From assembly GCA_965146665.1 (NCBI GenBank), contig CBCTHE010000010.1, forward strand, positions 62,001 through 126,000: a stretch of DNA of 64,000 nt. The letters run 5' to 3'. How positions within the stretch are numbered: the stretch's first letter is position 1; every line of letters begins with the position of its first letter. Under the pieces are notes generated by a model. It made no database searches, was not told the DNA's origin, and saw only the letters and a list, made by a program, of their open reading frames with translations. Shown here piece after piece: positions 24,915 through 33,762 of this stretch. A program made the position numbers and the translations under genes. The stretch comes from Ructibacterium sp965146665. Lineage in GTDB: Bacteria; Bacillota; Clostridia; Monoglobales; Monoglobaceae.

Positions 24915-25697
24915 CTACAGACGGAATTGTCTTCGGTATGCAGCTGGAGTGCATCCATATTTGATTTTGAACCTTCTCGTGAAATTGGCGTAATCGGTAA
25001 AGCCGGAGTCAGTACATATCTCTGATATGGACATACTGGTAAACAAAAGCAGCCGCGCCGCATAGTCAAACCTAAGATTATCCAGATACACTTTGAAATT
25101 TATACCGGTTTCCTTTAAAAATAAATTACTCAAATATGCCGGAGCCAGTCCGACATAGTGCGCGGTATGGGACAGCGAGGCATTGGAACGGAAATTTTCC
25201 AGAATATATATGATTGCAGTTTGAATATGGGAACCAGCCATACAGTTTTTGTCTTTGGGCAGCAGGGACGCGATCTTATAAAGAATACAGCGCAGGAATT
25301 GCACTGCATAATCAAGGTCAGGACTTGTTAGGATTTCCGAAAACAGCCTTTCAGCCAGCAACCCGTCAGTGTCCGAAAAGCATACGGCCGATGCTGCTTC
25401 AGGTGCATAAAGGCGGAATAATGTGCTGGGGTCACATAGATCACAGGAAAACATTATATTTATCAGATCTGCTTCACAATCTGAAACTGCGTGAAAATTT
25501 GCCGGTGATATAAAAAACAGCATATTTTTGCGTATCGGATATGCCGTGCCATCCACTGTATAAGTTCCAGTGCCATTTAAAATATATTCTATTTCAAAAA
25601 ATTCATGGCCATGTTCAGGGAAATTGCCGGTGATGTGCTTTTTGCCTGCATTCATAATTCCATTATTTATTTCCTGATCCTTTTTGAAAAGTTTCAT
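24915..25697 (-). CDS. AraC-family transcriptional regulator
   Basis: 260-residue regulator with an N-terminal cupin sensor and a C-terminal double helix-turn-helix. Residues 28-75 show the cupin HGHEFFEIEYILNGTGTYTVDG and ISPANFHAV. Residues about 160-258 hold the AraC DNA-binding domain, with GLAPAYLSNLFLKETGINFKVYL (first HTH) and SISEICTDSGFTDYANFTRRFKIKYGCTPAAYR (second HTH). It is transcribed away from the adjacent GH2 gene across a 280-bp gap holding a promoter on each strand, so it probably senses a manno-oligosaccharide or related sugar and controls that gene. The ligand is inferred, not shown. Confidence 0.92.
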   Translation of the reverse strand: MKLFKKDQEINNGIMNAGKKHITGNFPEHGHEFFEIEYILNGTGTYTVDGTAYPIRKNMLFFISPANFHAVSDCEADLINIMFSCDLCDPSTLFRLYAPEAASAVCFSDTDGLLAERLFSEILTSPDLDYAVQFLRCILYKIASLLPKDKNCMAGSHIQTAIIYILENFRSNASLSHTAHYVGLAPAYLSNLFLKETGINFKVYLDNLRFDYAARLLLFTSMSISEICTDSGFTDYANFTRRFKIKYGCTPAAYRRQFRL

Positions 25698-25733
25698 TTG
25701 GCACGCTTCCTTTTTTGCGTTTGCTATAAGTCA

Positions 25734-25761
25734 AATATATCATAAATCTTAAAAAAAGCAA
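25734..25761 (-). promoter_or_regulatory. predicted promoter of the AraC-family gene
   Basis: Minus-strand TTGCTT (25756-25761) and TATATT (25734-25739), 16-bp spacer, about 36 bp before the start codon, in a very AT-rich divergent region. Confidence 0.55.
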
Positions 25762-25782
25762 CATATATTGAAAAAAAAACTA

Positions 25783-25810
25783 TTGTTTCTTATTTGTTTT
25801 GGCGTATACT
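25783..25810 (+). promoter_or_regulatory. predicted promoter of the GH2 gene
   Basis: Plus-strand TTGTTT (25783-25788) and TATACT (25805-25810), 16-bp spacer. The weak -35 would fit a promoter that needs activation by the divergent AraC-family protein. The leader to the GH2 start is about 160 nt. Confidence 0.5.
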
Positions 25811-25977
25811 TATTCCAAGCCGTGGGGCCGGTATGAGAAAATACACTGCACAGAAAATGTTCATCTGGATCCGGTTTGGTTTTGGCAATGGCAGGAGAGG
25901 TTTTCAGAAATGCCTGCATCCTTTAAAAGTACTGTGAACCAGGACAATGAAAAATTATACTGAAAGAAGGAAAATCA

Positions 25978-28251
25978 ATGAAATACGCATTAAACGGAAC
26001 TTGGACGCTTTATTATGGCAAACAGCAATCGCTCTCCACTCCCCAGGAGATGCTTGAAGCGGGGCTCAGTCGAATTGAGGCGGCAGTCCCCGGAAATGTG
26101 GAGCTGGATCTGATACATGCCGGTATTTTGCCTGCGGAAATCTATAAAGGAGAAAATATCAACCGGCTGCGAAACTATGAGGACTATGAATGGTGGTATC
26201 AAACAGAGTTTGAGACACCGGACGGGTGTACCGGCAAAAAGACAGCGCTGACATTTGAAGGTGTGGATACCCTGGCAGAGTATTGGCTCAACGGAACGTG
26301 TATTGGCACATCCGCAAACATGCTGATTCCGGCTGTCTTTGACATCAGTTCCTGCCTGAAACACACAGGGAAAAATACTTTATATGTGCATATTGCGTCC
26401 ATTATGAAGCAGGCATACCAAACAGAAACCCCAATGCTTTCCTTAATGCATGGCTGGGATTTAAATTACGAAAGTGTAAGCGTTCGCAAGGCGGCCCATT
26501 GCTTTGGCTGGGACATTATGCCCCGTGCCGTGACTGCCGGCATTTGGCGGGATGTGACTTTATCAGCCGCGGATCCCTTTGAAATCTCACAGCTGTTTTA
26601 TCATGTCAGGCAATGTGACGAACGCAAAGCCAAATTACGCTTTTGCTACGAAATCAATACCGAATCGGTTCAGGATATGAGGATCACCATCCATGGGGTT
26701 TGCGGAAATTCAGAGTTTTGTGAAGAAAGACATCTGCGTTTTAAAGCGGGGACTGCCGACTTTGAAATTCATTCACCGAAGCTCTGGTGGCCGTACGGCT
26801 ATGGAGAACCCAATCTCTATGAAACCGATGTAACTTTGTATCAGGGCGGTACGCCCGTGGCATCCAAACATCTTCGGGTTGGTTTGCGCAGTGTTGAACT
26901 TTTGCACGCTGACGCTGCAAATGGGGAAAAAGGCTGTTTTGAATTTCATATCAATGGTGTACGGGTGATGTGCAAGGGCTCAAACTGGGTTCCAATGGAT
27001 GTCTTTCACAGCCGTGATAAAGAAAGATATCCCAGAGTTTTTCCTTTGGTTAAGGAGCTTGGCTGCAATATGCTGCGCTGCTGGGGCGGAAATGTCTATG
27101 AGCCGCATGAATTCTATGACTTTTGCGATGAAAACGGGATTATGGTGTGGCAGGATTTTGCCATGGCCTGTCATGCATATCCCCAGGATGAAGTATTTCT
27201 AGAAGCAATACGCAGAGAGGCAGCCGCAGTTGTAAAAAAACTGCGTATTCATCCCTCGATTGTCCTGTGGGCAGGGGACAATGAATGCGACGTCATGTAT
27301 TATCAGTCTAACGCAGATCCCGGTATGAATCGGCTTACGCGGGAAATTCTGCCCCAGGTGGTTTACAGCAATGACGCTGGCCGGCCTTATCTTGCCAGCT
27401 CCCCTTATGCATCGGAGACTATTTTTAAACAAAGGATATGGGAGTCTGTTCCGGAAGAACATCTCTGGGGGCCGAGAGATTACTATAAGAGCCCCTACTA
27501 TCTGCATAACAAAGCTCATTTCTACAGTGAAATCGGCTATCACGGCTGCGTTTGCAAAGAAACCCTTGAAAAGTTCATTGATCAAGAATACTTATGGCCC
27601 TCTGACAATCATCAATGGATACTCCACTCAACCGAATACCGCGGTCCTGATTATGAAGGCGGGGACGCCCGTGTGTATTTGATGGCCAAACAGGTCAGAC
27701 AGCTGTTTGGTACAGTGCCCCAGAACCTGGAGGACTTTATCTTTGCGTCCCAGATTTCTCAGGCAGAGGCTTTGAAGTTTTTTATTGAAAATGTACGCAT
27801 TCACAAAGAAACCAAAGGCGGAATCCTCTGGTGGAACCTGATAGACGGCTGGCCTCAATTCTCCGATGCTGTAGTAGACTATTACTTCAACAAGAAAACA
27901 GCCTTTGACTATATCAAGCGCGCCCAGCAGCCTGTAGCACTCATGTTTGGTGAAATGGAGGATTGGCATCTGCCGCTCACAGCCTCCAATGATACCCTGC
28001 AAGAGATCAGAGGGCGCTATCGTGTGCGCAGGATTGACGGGAATGCGGCTTTGCTGGAAGGCAGCTTTACAATCAATCCAAATGAAAACACCAGTCTTGG
28101 GGCCCTCCCCATGATGTATTCGGAACAGGGAATGCTGCTGATTGAATGGGAAATTGACGGCAGCCGATATTTCAATCATTACTTATACGGGTATCCGGCG
28201 TTTGATCTGGCGGCCTACAAGGGCTGGTTCCAAAAATTAAATAAATTATAA
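25978..28251 (+). CDS. GH2 family glycosidase, beta-mannosidase-like
   Basis: Predicted retaining exo-glycosidase of 757 residues with no signal peptide, so cytoplasmic and acting on imported oligosaccharides. Order of domains: sugar-binding beta-sandwich (about 1-180, with WWYQTEFETP and LTFEGVDTLAEYWLNG), immunoglobulin-like domain (about 190-300), then a TIM barrel. Residue E436 in WAGDNE is the expected acid/base. E518 in FYSEIGYHG is the expected nucleophile. NMLRCWGGNVYEPHEFYDFCDENGI is typical of beta-mannosidases. The chain is somewhat shorter than the usual 800 or more residues and ends soon after the barrel. Exo-beta-glucosaminidase is the alternative. Start ATG follows GAAAGAAGG. 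Confidence 0.9.
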   Translation: MKYALNGTWTLYYGKQQSLSTPQEMLEAGLSRIEAAVPGNVELDLIHAGILPAEIYKGENINRLRNYEDYEWWYQTEFETPDGCTGKKTALTFEGVDTLAEYWLNGTCIGTSANMLIPAVFDISSCLKHTGKNTLYVHIASIMKQAYQTETPMLSLMHGWDLNYESVSVRKAAHCFGWDIMPRAVTAGIWRDVTLSAADPFEISQLFYHVRQCDERKAKLRFCYEINTESVQDMRITIHGVCGNSEFCEERHLRFKAGTADFEIHSPKLWWPYGYGEPNLYETDVTLYQGGTPVASKHLRVGLRSVELLHADAANGEKGCFEFHINGVRVMCKGSNWVPMDVFHSRDKERYPRVFPLVKELGCNMLRCWGGNVYEPHEFYDFCDENGIMVWQDFAMACHAYPQDEVFLEAIRREAAAVVKKLRIHPSIVLWAGDNECDVMYYQSNADPGMNRLTREILPQVVYSNDAGRPYLASSPYASETIFKQRIWESVPEEHLWGPRDYYKSPYYLHNKAHFYSEIGYHGCVCKETLEKFIDQEYLWPSDNHQWILHSTEYRGPDYEGGDARVYLMAKQVRQLFGTVPQNLEDFIFASQISQAEALKFFIENVRIHKETKGGILWWNLIDGWPQFSDAVVDYYFNKKTAFDYIKRAQQPVALMFGEMEDWHLPLTASNDTLQEIRGRYRVRRIDGNAALLEGSFTINPNENTSLGALPMMYSEQGMLLIEWEIDGSRYFNHYLYGYPAFDLAAYKGWFQKLNKL

Positions 28252-28261
28252 TCAATCATGA

Positions 28262-28324
28262 AAATGCCGGTGTTAATGAACATTGAACAGCCAGACTGCT
28301 AAATATTCATTAACACCGGCATTT
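28262..28324. terminator. 19-bp perfect inverted repeat after the GH2 gene
   Basis: Arms 28262-28280 and 28306-28324 (AAATGCCGGTGTTAATGAA and complement) enclose a 25-nt loop, starting 10 bp after the GH2 stop. There is no T-run, so as a terminator it is atypical. The long perfect stem may act as an mRNA 3' stabiliser or belong to a small repeat element. Confidence 0.5.
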
Positions 28325-28374
28325 ACTTGTGCGATCCGGCTTCCTTCCCATTTCGTTCAGCTGCATCACATGCA

Positions 28375-28406
28375 TAAAAAACCGGCGGAAGGTACATCCG
28401 CCGGTT
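28375..28406 (-). terminator. intrinsic terminator of carB
   Basis: Minus-strand stem AACCGGCGGA/TCCGCCGGTT (arms 28380-28389 and 28397-28406) followed by a run of T (complement of 28376-28380). It lies about 20 bp beyond the carB stop. Confidence 0.92.
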
Positions 28407-28426
28407 CTTTTACCGCTTTGTTTCTA

Positions 28427-31400
28427 TCACTTGTCAGAGATCTCACTGTGGAATGCCTGCAGAGATTTCACATCCAGCTTGCCGGACAGTTTGACCGCCT
28501 TGATCCCCTCGACCGCGGCCTGTGCCGCCGCCATGGTGGTCATATGCGGAATCCGGTTCTTGATGGCGCTCTTTCTGATATAGCTGTCGTCATCCGCGCT
28601 CTTCTTGCCCACTGGCGTATTGATGATAAAGTCGATCTCATGGTTGGTCACCTTATCCACAATGTTGGGCCGTCCCTCGCTGATCTTTGCCACCTTCTCC
28701 ACCGGAATCCCGGCGCCCTGAATCAGGTTATAAGTTCCCTCTGTGGCCATGAGCTTAAAGCCGCATTCATGGAAGCCCTTTGCAACGGCTACGGCCTCCG
28801 GCTTATCCATATCGCTGACGCTGATCAGCACCGTGCCGGACAGGGGCAGCTGTGTGGTCTTGGTCGCCTCCTGCGCCTTATAGAACGCCTCGCCGAAGTT
28901 GGACGCAATCCCCAGCACCTCGCCGGTGGAACGCATCTCCGGCCCCAGAAGCGGGTCAACCTCCTGGAACATATTAAAGGGGAACACCGCCTCCTTGACG
29001 CCGTAGTGGGAGAACCGCTTCTCCTTTAACGCCGGCACCGGTGATTTTCTTCCTGTCAGATGACCAGTCATAATGTCGGTGGCCAGCTTCACCATATTGA
29101 TGCCGCAGACCTTGGACACCAGCGGAACCGTCCGGGATGCTCTCGGGTTCGCCTCCAGCACATACACCTTCCCATCCTCAATGGCATACTGCATATTCAT
29201 CAGGCCTACCACGTTCATCTCGGTGGCAATCCGCCTGGTATAATCCTTAATGGTTTCAATCTGGTCATGGGTCAGGCTCTTGGGCGGAATCACACAGGCC
29301 GAATCGCCGGAGTGTACGCCCGCCAGCTCAATATGCTCCATCACAGAGGGTACAAACACATGGCTGCCGTCGCTGATGGCGTCCGCCTCGCACTCGGTAG
29401 CATGGTGCAGGAAACGGTCGATCAGGATAGGCCGGTCCGGGGTCACGCCCACGGCCGCCTGCATATAGTAGGTCAGCGCCTCGCTGTCATAGACCACTTC
29501 CATGCCGCGGCCGCCCAGCACATAAGAGGGCCGCACCATAACGGGATAGCCGATCCGTTCCGCAATGGCCAGCGCTTCTTCTGTGTTCACCGCCATGCCG
29601 GATTCCGGCATGGGAATCTCCAGCTTGTCCATCATGGCCCGGAACAGGTCCCGGTCCTCGGCCAGGTCAATGGTCTCCGGCGTGGTGCCCAGAATATTGA
29701 CGCCCGCCGCCTTCAGCGATGCCGCCAGATTCAGAGGCGTCTGTCCGCCGAACTGGGCAATCACACCCACCGGCTTTTCTTTTTCATGGATGCTCAGCAC
29801 ATCCTCTAAGGTCAATGGCTCAAAATACAATCGGTCAGAAGTGTCATAATCCGTGGAAACAGTCTCCGGATTACAGTTTACAATAATGGTCTCAAAGCCC
29901 AGCTCCTTCAGCGCCTTGGCCGCGTGTACACAGCAGTAGTCAAACTCAATGCCCTGTCCAATACGGTTGGGGCCGCCGCCGAGGATCATGATCTTCTGCT
30001 TTCCGGTCACAGGCTCCGCACAGTCCTCCTGCAGGTTATAGCTGGAATAGTAATAGGCCGCGTCCTTGGTTCCGCTGACGTGGACGCCCTCCCATTTTTC
30101 AACAATACCGGCCTCAATCCGCGCCCTGCGGATGGCCTCCTCCTCCACATGCAGAATCTGGCTGAGGTATTTATCCGAAAAGCCGTCGCACTTGGCCTTT
30201 CTCAAAATTTCCGTCTGCGGCACGGCTCCGGCATTGGCGCGCAGGGCCTCCTCTTCCTCCACCAGCTCCTTCATCTGTTCAATGAAATAGGGCTTTACCC
30301 TGGTGCGTTCAAAGATCTCGTCTATGGCCGCGCCCTTGCGCAGGGCCTCGTACATAATGAAGTGACGCTCGCTGCTGGCCGTGACAAGCATATTGAGCAG
30401 CTCCTCTTTGGTCCGGTCCGCAAAATCCCTTGCGCCGCCCAGTCCATACCGCCCGGTCTCCAGACTGCGGATGGCCTTCTGGAACGCCTCTTTATAGGTC
30501 TTGCCAATGCTCATGACCTCGCCGACTGCCTTCATCTGGGTCCCCAGCTTGTCCTGCGCGCCCTTGAACTTCTCAAAGGCCCAGCGCGCGAATTTGATCA
30601 CCACATAGTCGCCGTCCGGCACATACTGATCCAGGGTTCCGTATTTGCCGCAGGGGATCTCGTCCAGGGTCAGGCCGCTTGCCAGCATGGCGGAAACCAG
30701 CGCGATGGGGAAGCCGGTGGCCTTGGAGGCCAGGGCGGAGGAACGGGAGGTTCTGGGATTGATTTCAATGACAATGATCCGGTCGCTCACCGGGTCATGG
30801 GCAAACTGCACGTTGGTGCCGCCGATGACCTCAATGGCCTCAACAATCCGGTAGGCCTGTTCCTGAAGCCGCTTCTGCGTCTCCTGGGAAATGGTCAGCA
30901 TAGGCGCGCTGCAGAAGGAGTCTCCTGTATGAACGCCCAGCGGGTCGATATTTTCAATGAAGCAGACGGTAATCATATTGTTCTTCGCGTCACGGACCAC
31001 TTCAAGCTCAAGCTCCTCCCAGCCAAGGATGGATTCCTCAACCAGAACCTGTCCGACCAGACTGGCCTGCAGGCCTCTGGCGCAGACGGTCTTAAGCTCG
31101 TCCACATTATAGACCAGACCGCCGCCGGCACCGCCCATGGTATAGGCCGGACGGAGCACCACAGGATAGCCGAGCCTGTCCGCAATGTCCAGCGCCTCGT
31201 CCACGGAATAGGCAACCTCACTCCGGGCCATCTCAATCCCCAGCTGGTTCATGGTCTTTTTGAACTCAATGCGGTCCTCGCCGCGTTCGATGGCGTCCAC
31301 CTGGACGCCGATCACCTTGACGCCGTACTTGTCCAGCACCCCTGCCTGCTGCAGCTCACTGCACAGGTTCAGGCCGGACTGGCCGCCCAGGTTCGGAAGG

Positions 31401-31654
31401 AGCGCGTCCGGACGCTCTTTTTCAATGATCTGCTCCAAACGCTCTACATTCAAAGGCTCGATATATGTAATATCGGCTGTTTCCGGGTCAGTCATAATCG
31501 TCGCGGGGTTGGAGTTGACCAGCACGATCTCATAACCCAAATTTTTCAGCGCCTTACAGGCCTGTGTGCCGGAATAGTCAAACTCACACGCCTGACCGAT
31601 GATGATTGGACCGGAACCAATAATCAGTACCTTATGAATGTCTTCTCTTTTCAT
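28427..31654 (-). CDS. carB: carbamoyl-phosphate synthase large subunit
   Basis: Makes carbamoyl phosphate from bicarbonate, ammonia and two ATP for arginine and pyrimidine synthesis. The 1075 residues contain the complete duplicated architecture. First ATP-grasp half: MKREDIHKVLIIGSGPIIIGQACEFDYSG at the start, VLRPAYTMGGAGGG near 170, EINPRTSRSSALASKATG near 300. Middle oligomerisation domain. Second half: KIMILGGGPNRIGQGIEFDYCCVHAA near 555, VRPSYVLGGRGMEVVY, EANPRASRTVPLVSK. C-terminal MGS-like allosteric domain: LISVSDMDKPEAV to the end. Length is normal. The glutaminase subunit gene carA is not adjacent, so it must lie elsewhere. Confidence 0.98.
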   Translation of the reverse strand: MKREDIHKVLIIGSGPIIIGQACEFDYSGTQACKALKNLGYEIVLVNSNPATIMTDPETADITYIEPLNVERLEQIIEKERPDALLPNLGGQSGLNLCSELQQAGVLDKYGVKVIGVQVDAIERGEDRIEFKKTMNQLGIEMARSEVAYSVDEALDIADRLGYPVVLRPAYTMGGAGGGLVYNVDELKTVCARGLQASLVGQVLVEESILGWEELELEVVRDAKNNMITVCFIENIDPLGVHTGDSFCSAPMLTISQETQKRLQEQAYRIVEAIEVIGGTNVQFAHDPVSDRIIVIEINPRTSRSSALASKATGFPIALVSAMLASGLTLDEIPCGKYGTLDQYVPDGDYVVIKFARWAFEKFKGAQDKLGTQMKAVGEVMSIGKTYKEAFQKAIRSLETGRYGLGGARDFADRTKEELLNMLVTASSERHFIMYEALRKGAAIDEIFERTRVKPYFIEQMKELVEEEEALRANAGAVPQTEILRKAKCDGFSDKYLSQILHVEEEAIRRARIEAGIVEKWEGVHVSGTKDAAYYYSSYNLQEDCAEPVTGKQKIMILGGGPNRIGQGIEFDYCCVHAAKALKELGFETIIVNCNPETVSTDYDTSDRLYFEPLTLEDVLSIHEKEKPVGVIAQFGGQTPLNLAASLKAAGVNILGTTPETIDLAEDRDLFRAMMDKLEIPMPESGMAVNTEEALAIAERIGYPVMVRPSYVLGGRGMEVVYDSEALTYYMQAAVGVTPDRPILIDRFLHHATECEADAISDGSHVFVPSVMEHIELAGVHSGDSACVIPPKSLTHDQIETIKDYTRRIATEMNVVGLMNMQYAIEDGKVYVLEANPRASRTVPLVSKVCGINMVKLATDIMTGHLTGRKSPVPALKEKRFSHYGVKEAVFPFNMFQEVDPLLGPEMRSTGEVLGIASNFGEAFYKAQEATKTTQLPLSGTVLISVSDMDKPEAVAVAKGFHECGFKLMATEGTYNLIQGAGIPVEKVAKISEGRPNIVDKVTNHEIDFIINTPVGKKSADDDSYIRKSAIKNRIPHMTTMAAAQAAVEGIKAVKLSGKLDVKSLQAFHSEISDK

Positions 31655-31700
31655 ACGCTACCTCACTTCTTCCTTGTATTTTCAATAAGCCATTTTTACA

Positions 31701-31728
31701 ATTATACCACAAATCCCGACAGAATCAA
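31701..31728 (-). promoter_or_regulatory. sigma-A promoter of carB
   Basis: Minus-strand TTGATT (31723-31728), 16-bp spacer, TATAAT (31701-31706), about 47 bp before the carB start. No PyrR or arginine-box site is recognised. Confidence 0.75.
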
Positions 31729-31918
31729 GGGCCTTTTTTCATATTTCACAAATATTGTAATGTTCACCAGTCAGAAAAACCTCAGAAACTCTCATTTCGG
31801 CAATCTGCCAGCCCGCCGAAACGCACCGCGCCGCCCGCTTGTCTGCACCTCCGGACCGCTCTGCCGGGCCTCCGGCGGGCGAAGTTGTTAAATTTTTGTT
31901 ATTTTATCTTTAGAGGTA

Positions 31919-31947
31919 TTTACATCAATCCAAACTTACGGTATACT
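31919..31947 (+). promoter_or_regulatory. sigma-A promoter of the murJ operon
   Basis: Plus-strand TTTACA (31919-31924), 17-bp spacer, TATACT (31942-31947). The roughly 210-nt leader before murJ is GC-rich and potentially structured, with no gene in it. Confidence 0.75.
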
Positions 31948-32162
31948 AAGGACATGTAAAATACTGGTGGGCTATGCCCAAACAAGGCCCGCCCCGAAAC
32001 AGACCGAATCCGGCGCGGGGAACGCGCCGGTGTCCTCCGGCCTGGCATTGCCCATGTTGGAATCTTCTGCGGCATAACCGCTCCTGTCCTTCCCTGCTCC
32101 GCGGATGGGAGAAAGCCGCGTAAAACAGCTATGCCGCGGCGGAGCGGCGGAACGGAGATTTT

Positions 32163-33755
32163 ATGGAAGAAGAAAAAATATCAGAGGCTCCGGCGGCTGA
32201 GCCCAACGCAGGCAAAAAGGCGGTCCGTACCATCGGCCTGATGGCCGTCATCATCCTGCTGGCCAAATTCATGGGCCTGTTCCGGGAAACGCTGGTGGCC
32301 AACCTCTATGGACAGGGCATGGAATCGGATATGATCAATACTGCGACCCAGATTCCCCTGCTGTTCTTTGATATGGTGCTGGGGGTCGCGATTCTGTCCA
32401 CCTTTGTCCCCATATTTAACAAGTATCTGAAGCGGGACGGCAAGGCCGCGGCCATGCACTTTGCCAACAATTTTGTCACCATTGTGGGCTCCATTGCCAT
32501 GGCGGCCGCGCTTTTGGGCGTCATCTTCGCGGAGCCTCTGGTCAGAATTATGACCCCCGGCTATGCGGATGTACCCGGCAAGCTGGAGCAGACCGCGCAG
32601 CTGCTCCGGATCCTGTTCCCCTCCATGGTGTTTACCGCGGTCGCCTATATCTCGGTGGGAATTCTGCAGTCCTTCGGCGAATTCACCGTTCCCTCGCTGA
32701 TCAGCGTGGTATCCAATGGGGTCATGATCCTCTATCTGATGGTATTCGGCAACCGGATGGGGCTCACCGGCGTGGCGGTTTCCATGCTGGTCGCCTGGGT
32801 GCTCCAGCTGATCATTCAGCTGCCGTGGCTGAAAAAATTTGGGTTCCGTTACCGGTTCCGGTTTGATCTCCGGGACAGCGGCATCCGGGAGGCGGCGCTG
32901 ATTGCCCTGCCTGTCCTGATCAGCTCCTGGGTTCAGCCCCTGTGCAATGTGATCAATATGTCCTTTGGCTCCGGTCTGGGCGACGGCGCGGTGTCCGCGC
33001 TGAACTGGGCCAACAAGATCTATATTATTATGGTAGGCGTTTTTGCCTACGCTATTACAAACTTCATCTTTCCAAAGCTGTCCCGGCTGGGCGCGGAGGA
33101 TGAAACAGGCGGCTTTGTCCAGATGACCCGGCTGTCTGTGGGCTGGATTCTCTTCATCATTACGCTGGTTTCCGCCCTGTTTCTCGCGCTGTCCTCGCCC
33201 ATCATCAAGGTTGTGTTTGAGCGCGGCGCCTTTACTGCGGACTCCACCGCCATCACTGCTGCGGCCCTGTTCTACTATTCCTTTGGCATGGTGGGCTACG
33301 CGGTCTGTGAGGTTTTGAACAAGAGCTTTTACGCCATTCAGGATGGGAAGACCCCCATGCTCACCTCCATTTTTGGAATACTGGTGAACCTCGCGGGCGC
33401 TTTCCTGTTTGTGGGTGTGCTGGATATGGGAGTGGGCGGCCTGGCTCTGGCCACCGCAATCAGCTCCCTTGCCATTGCGGCCAGTCTCATGTTCATGATC
33501 AACCGTCGGCGGCCCGGCGTCATAACCGGGGCCTTTCTGCGGAACGTGCTGAAAATGCTGGTCTGCGGTCTCGGGGCCTTTTTGGCCGCGTGGCTGATCT
33601 ATCCGCTGACCGCGCCCCTGGACGGCGGTCTGGTCCTGACCCTGGTCCGGCTCTGTCTCGCCGCCGTGCCCGCCTGCGCGGTCTATCTGCTCCTCGCCCT
33701 CCTGCTCAGGGTTGACGAGCTCGCGGCCATTCGAACAAAATTTCTAAGAAAGTAG
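32163..33755 (+). CDS. murJ: MurJ/MviN-family lipid II flippase
   Basis: Integral membrane flippase that moves undecaprenyl-linked peptidoglycan precursor across the membrane. The 530-residue protein has about 14 hydrophobic segments. Family features are IILLAKFMGLFRETLVANLYGQGMESDMINTATQIP at the N-terminus and LRILFPSMVFTAVAYISVGILQSFGEFTVPS. Near position 355-395 is FERGAFTADSTAITAAALFYYSFGMVGYAVCEVLNKSFYAIQDGKTP. It leads an operon with a Wzy-like polymerase and a glycosyltransferase, so it may equally flip the repeat unit of that polymer. The start has a CGGAGATTTT site. Confidence 0.93.
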   Translation: MEEEKISEAPAAEPNAGKKAVRTIGLMAVIILLAKFMGLFRETLVANLYGQGMESDMINTATQIPLLFFDMVLGVAILSTFVPIFNKYLKRDGKAAAMHFANNFVTIVGSIAMAAALLGVIFAEPLVRIMTPGYADVPGKLEQTAQLLRILFPSMVFTAVAYISVGILQSFGEFTVPSLISVVSNGVMILYLMVFGNRMGLTGVAVSMLVAWVLQLIIQLPWLKKFGFRYRFRFDLRDSGIREAALIALPVLISSWVQPLCNVINMSFGSGLGDGAVSALNWANKIYIIMVGVFAYAITNFIFPKLSRLGAEDETGGFVQMTRLSVGWILFIITLVSALFLALSSPIIKVVFERGAFTADSTAITAAALFYYSFGMVGYAVCEVLNKSFYAIQDGKTPMLTSIFGILVNLAGAFLFVGVLDMGVGGLALATAISSLAIAASLMFMINRRRPGVITGAFLRNVLKMLVCGLGAFLAAWLIYPLTAPLDGGLVLTLVRLCLAAVPACAVYLLLALLLRVDELAAIRTKFLRK

Positions 33756-33762
33756 GGAGAGT

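Noticed and set aside
29924..31891. Plus-strand frame of 655 codons opposite carB
   Set aside because: It is entirely explained by the GC-rich third positions of carB on the other strand; the product is His/Leu-rich nonsense.
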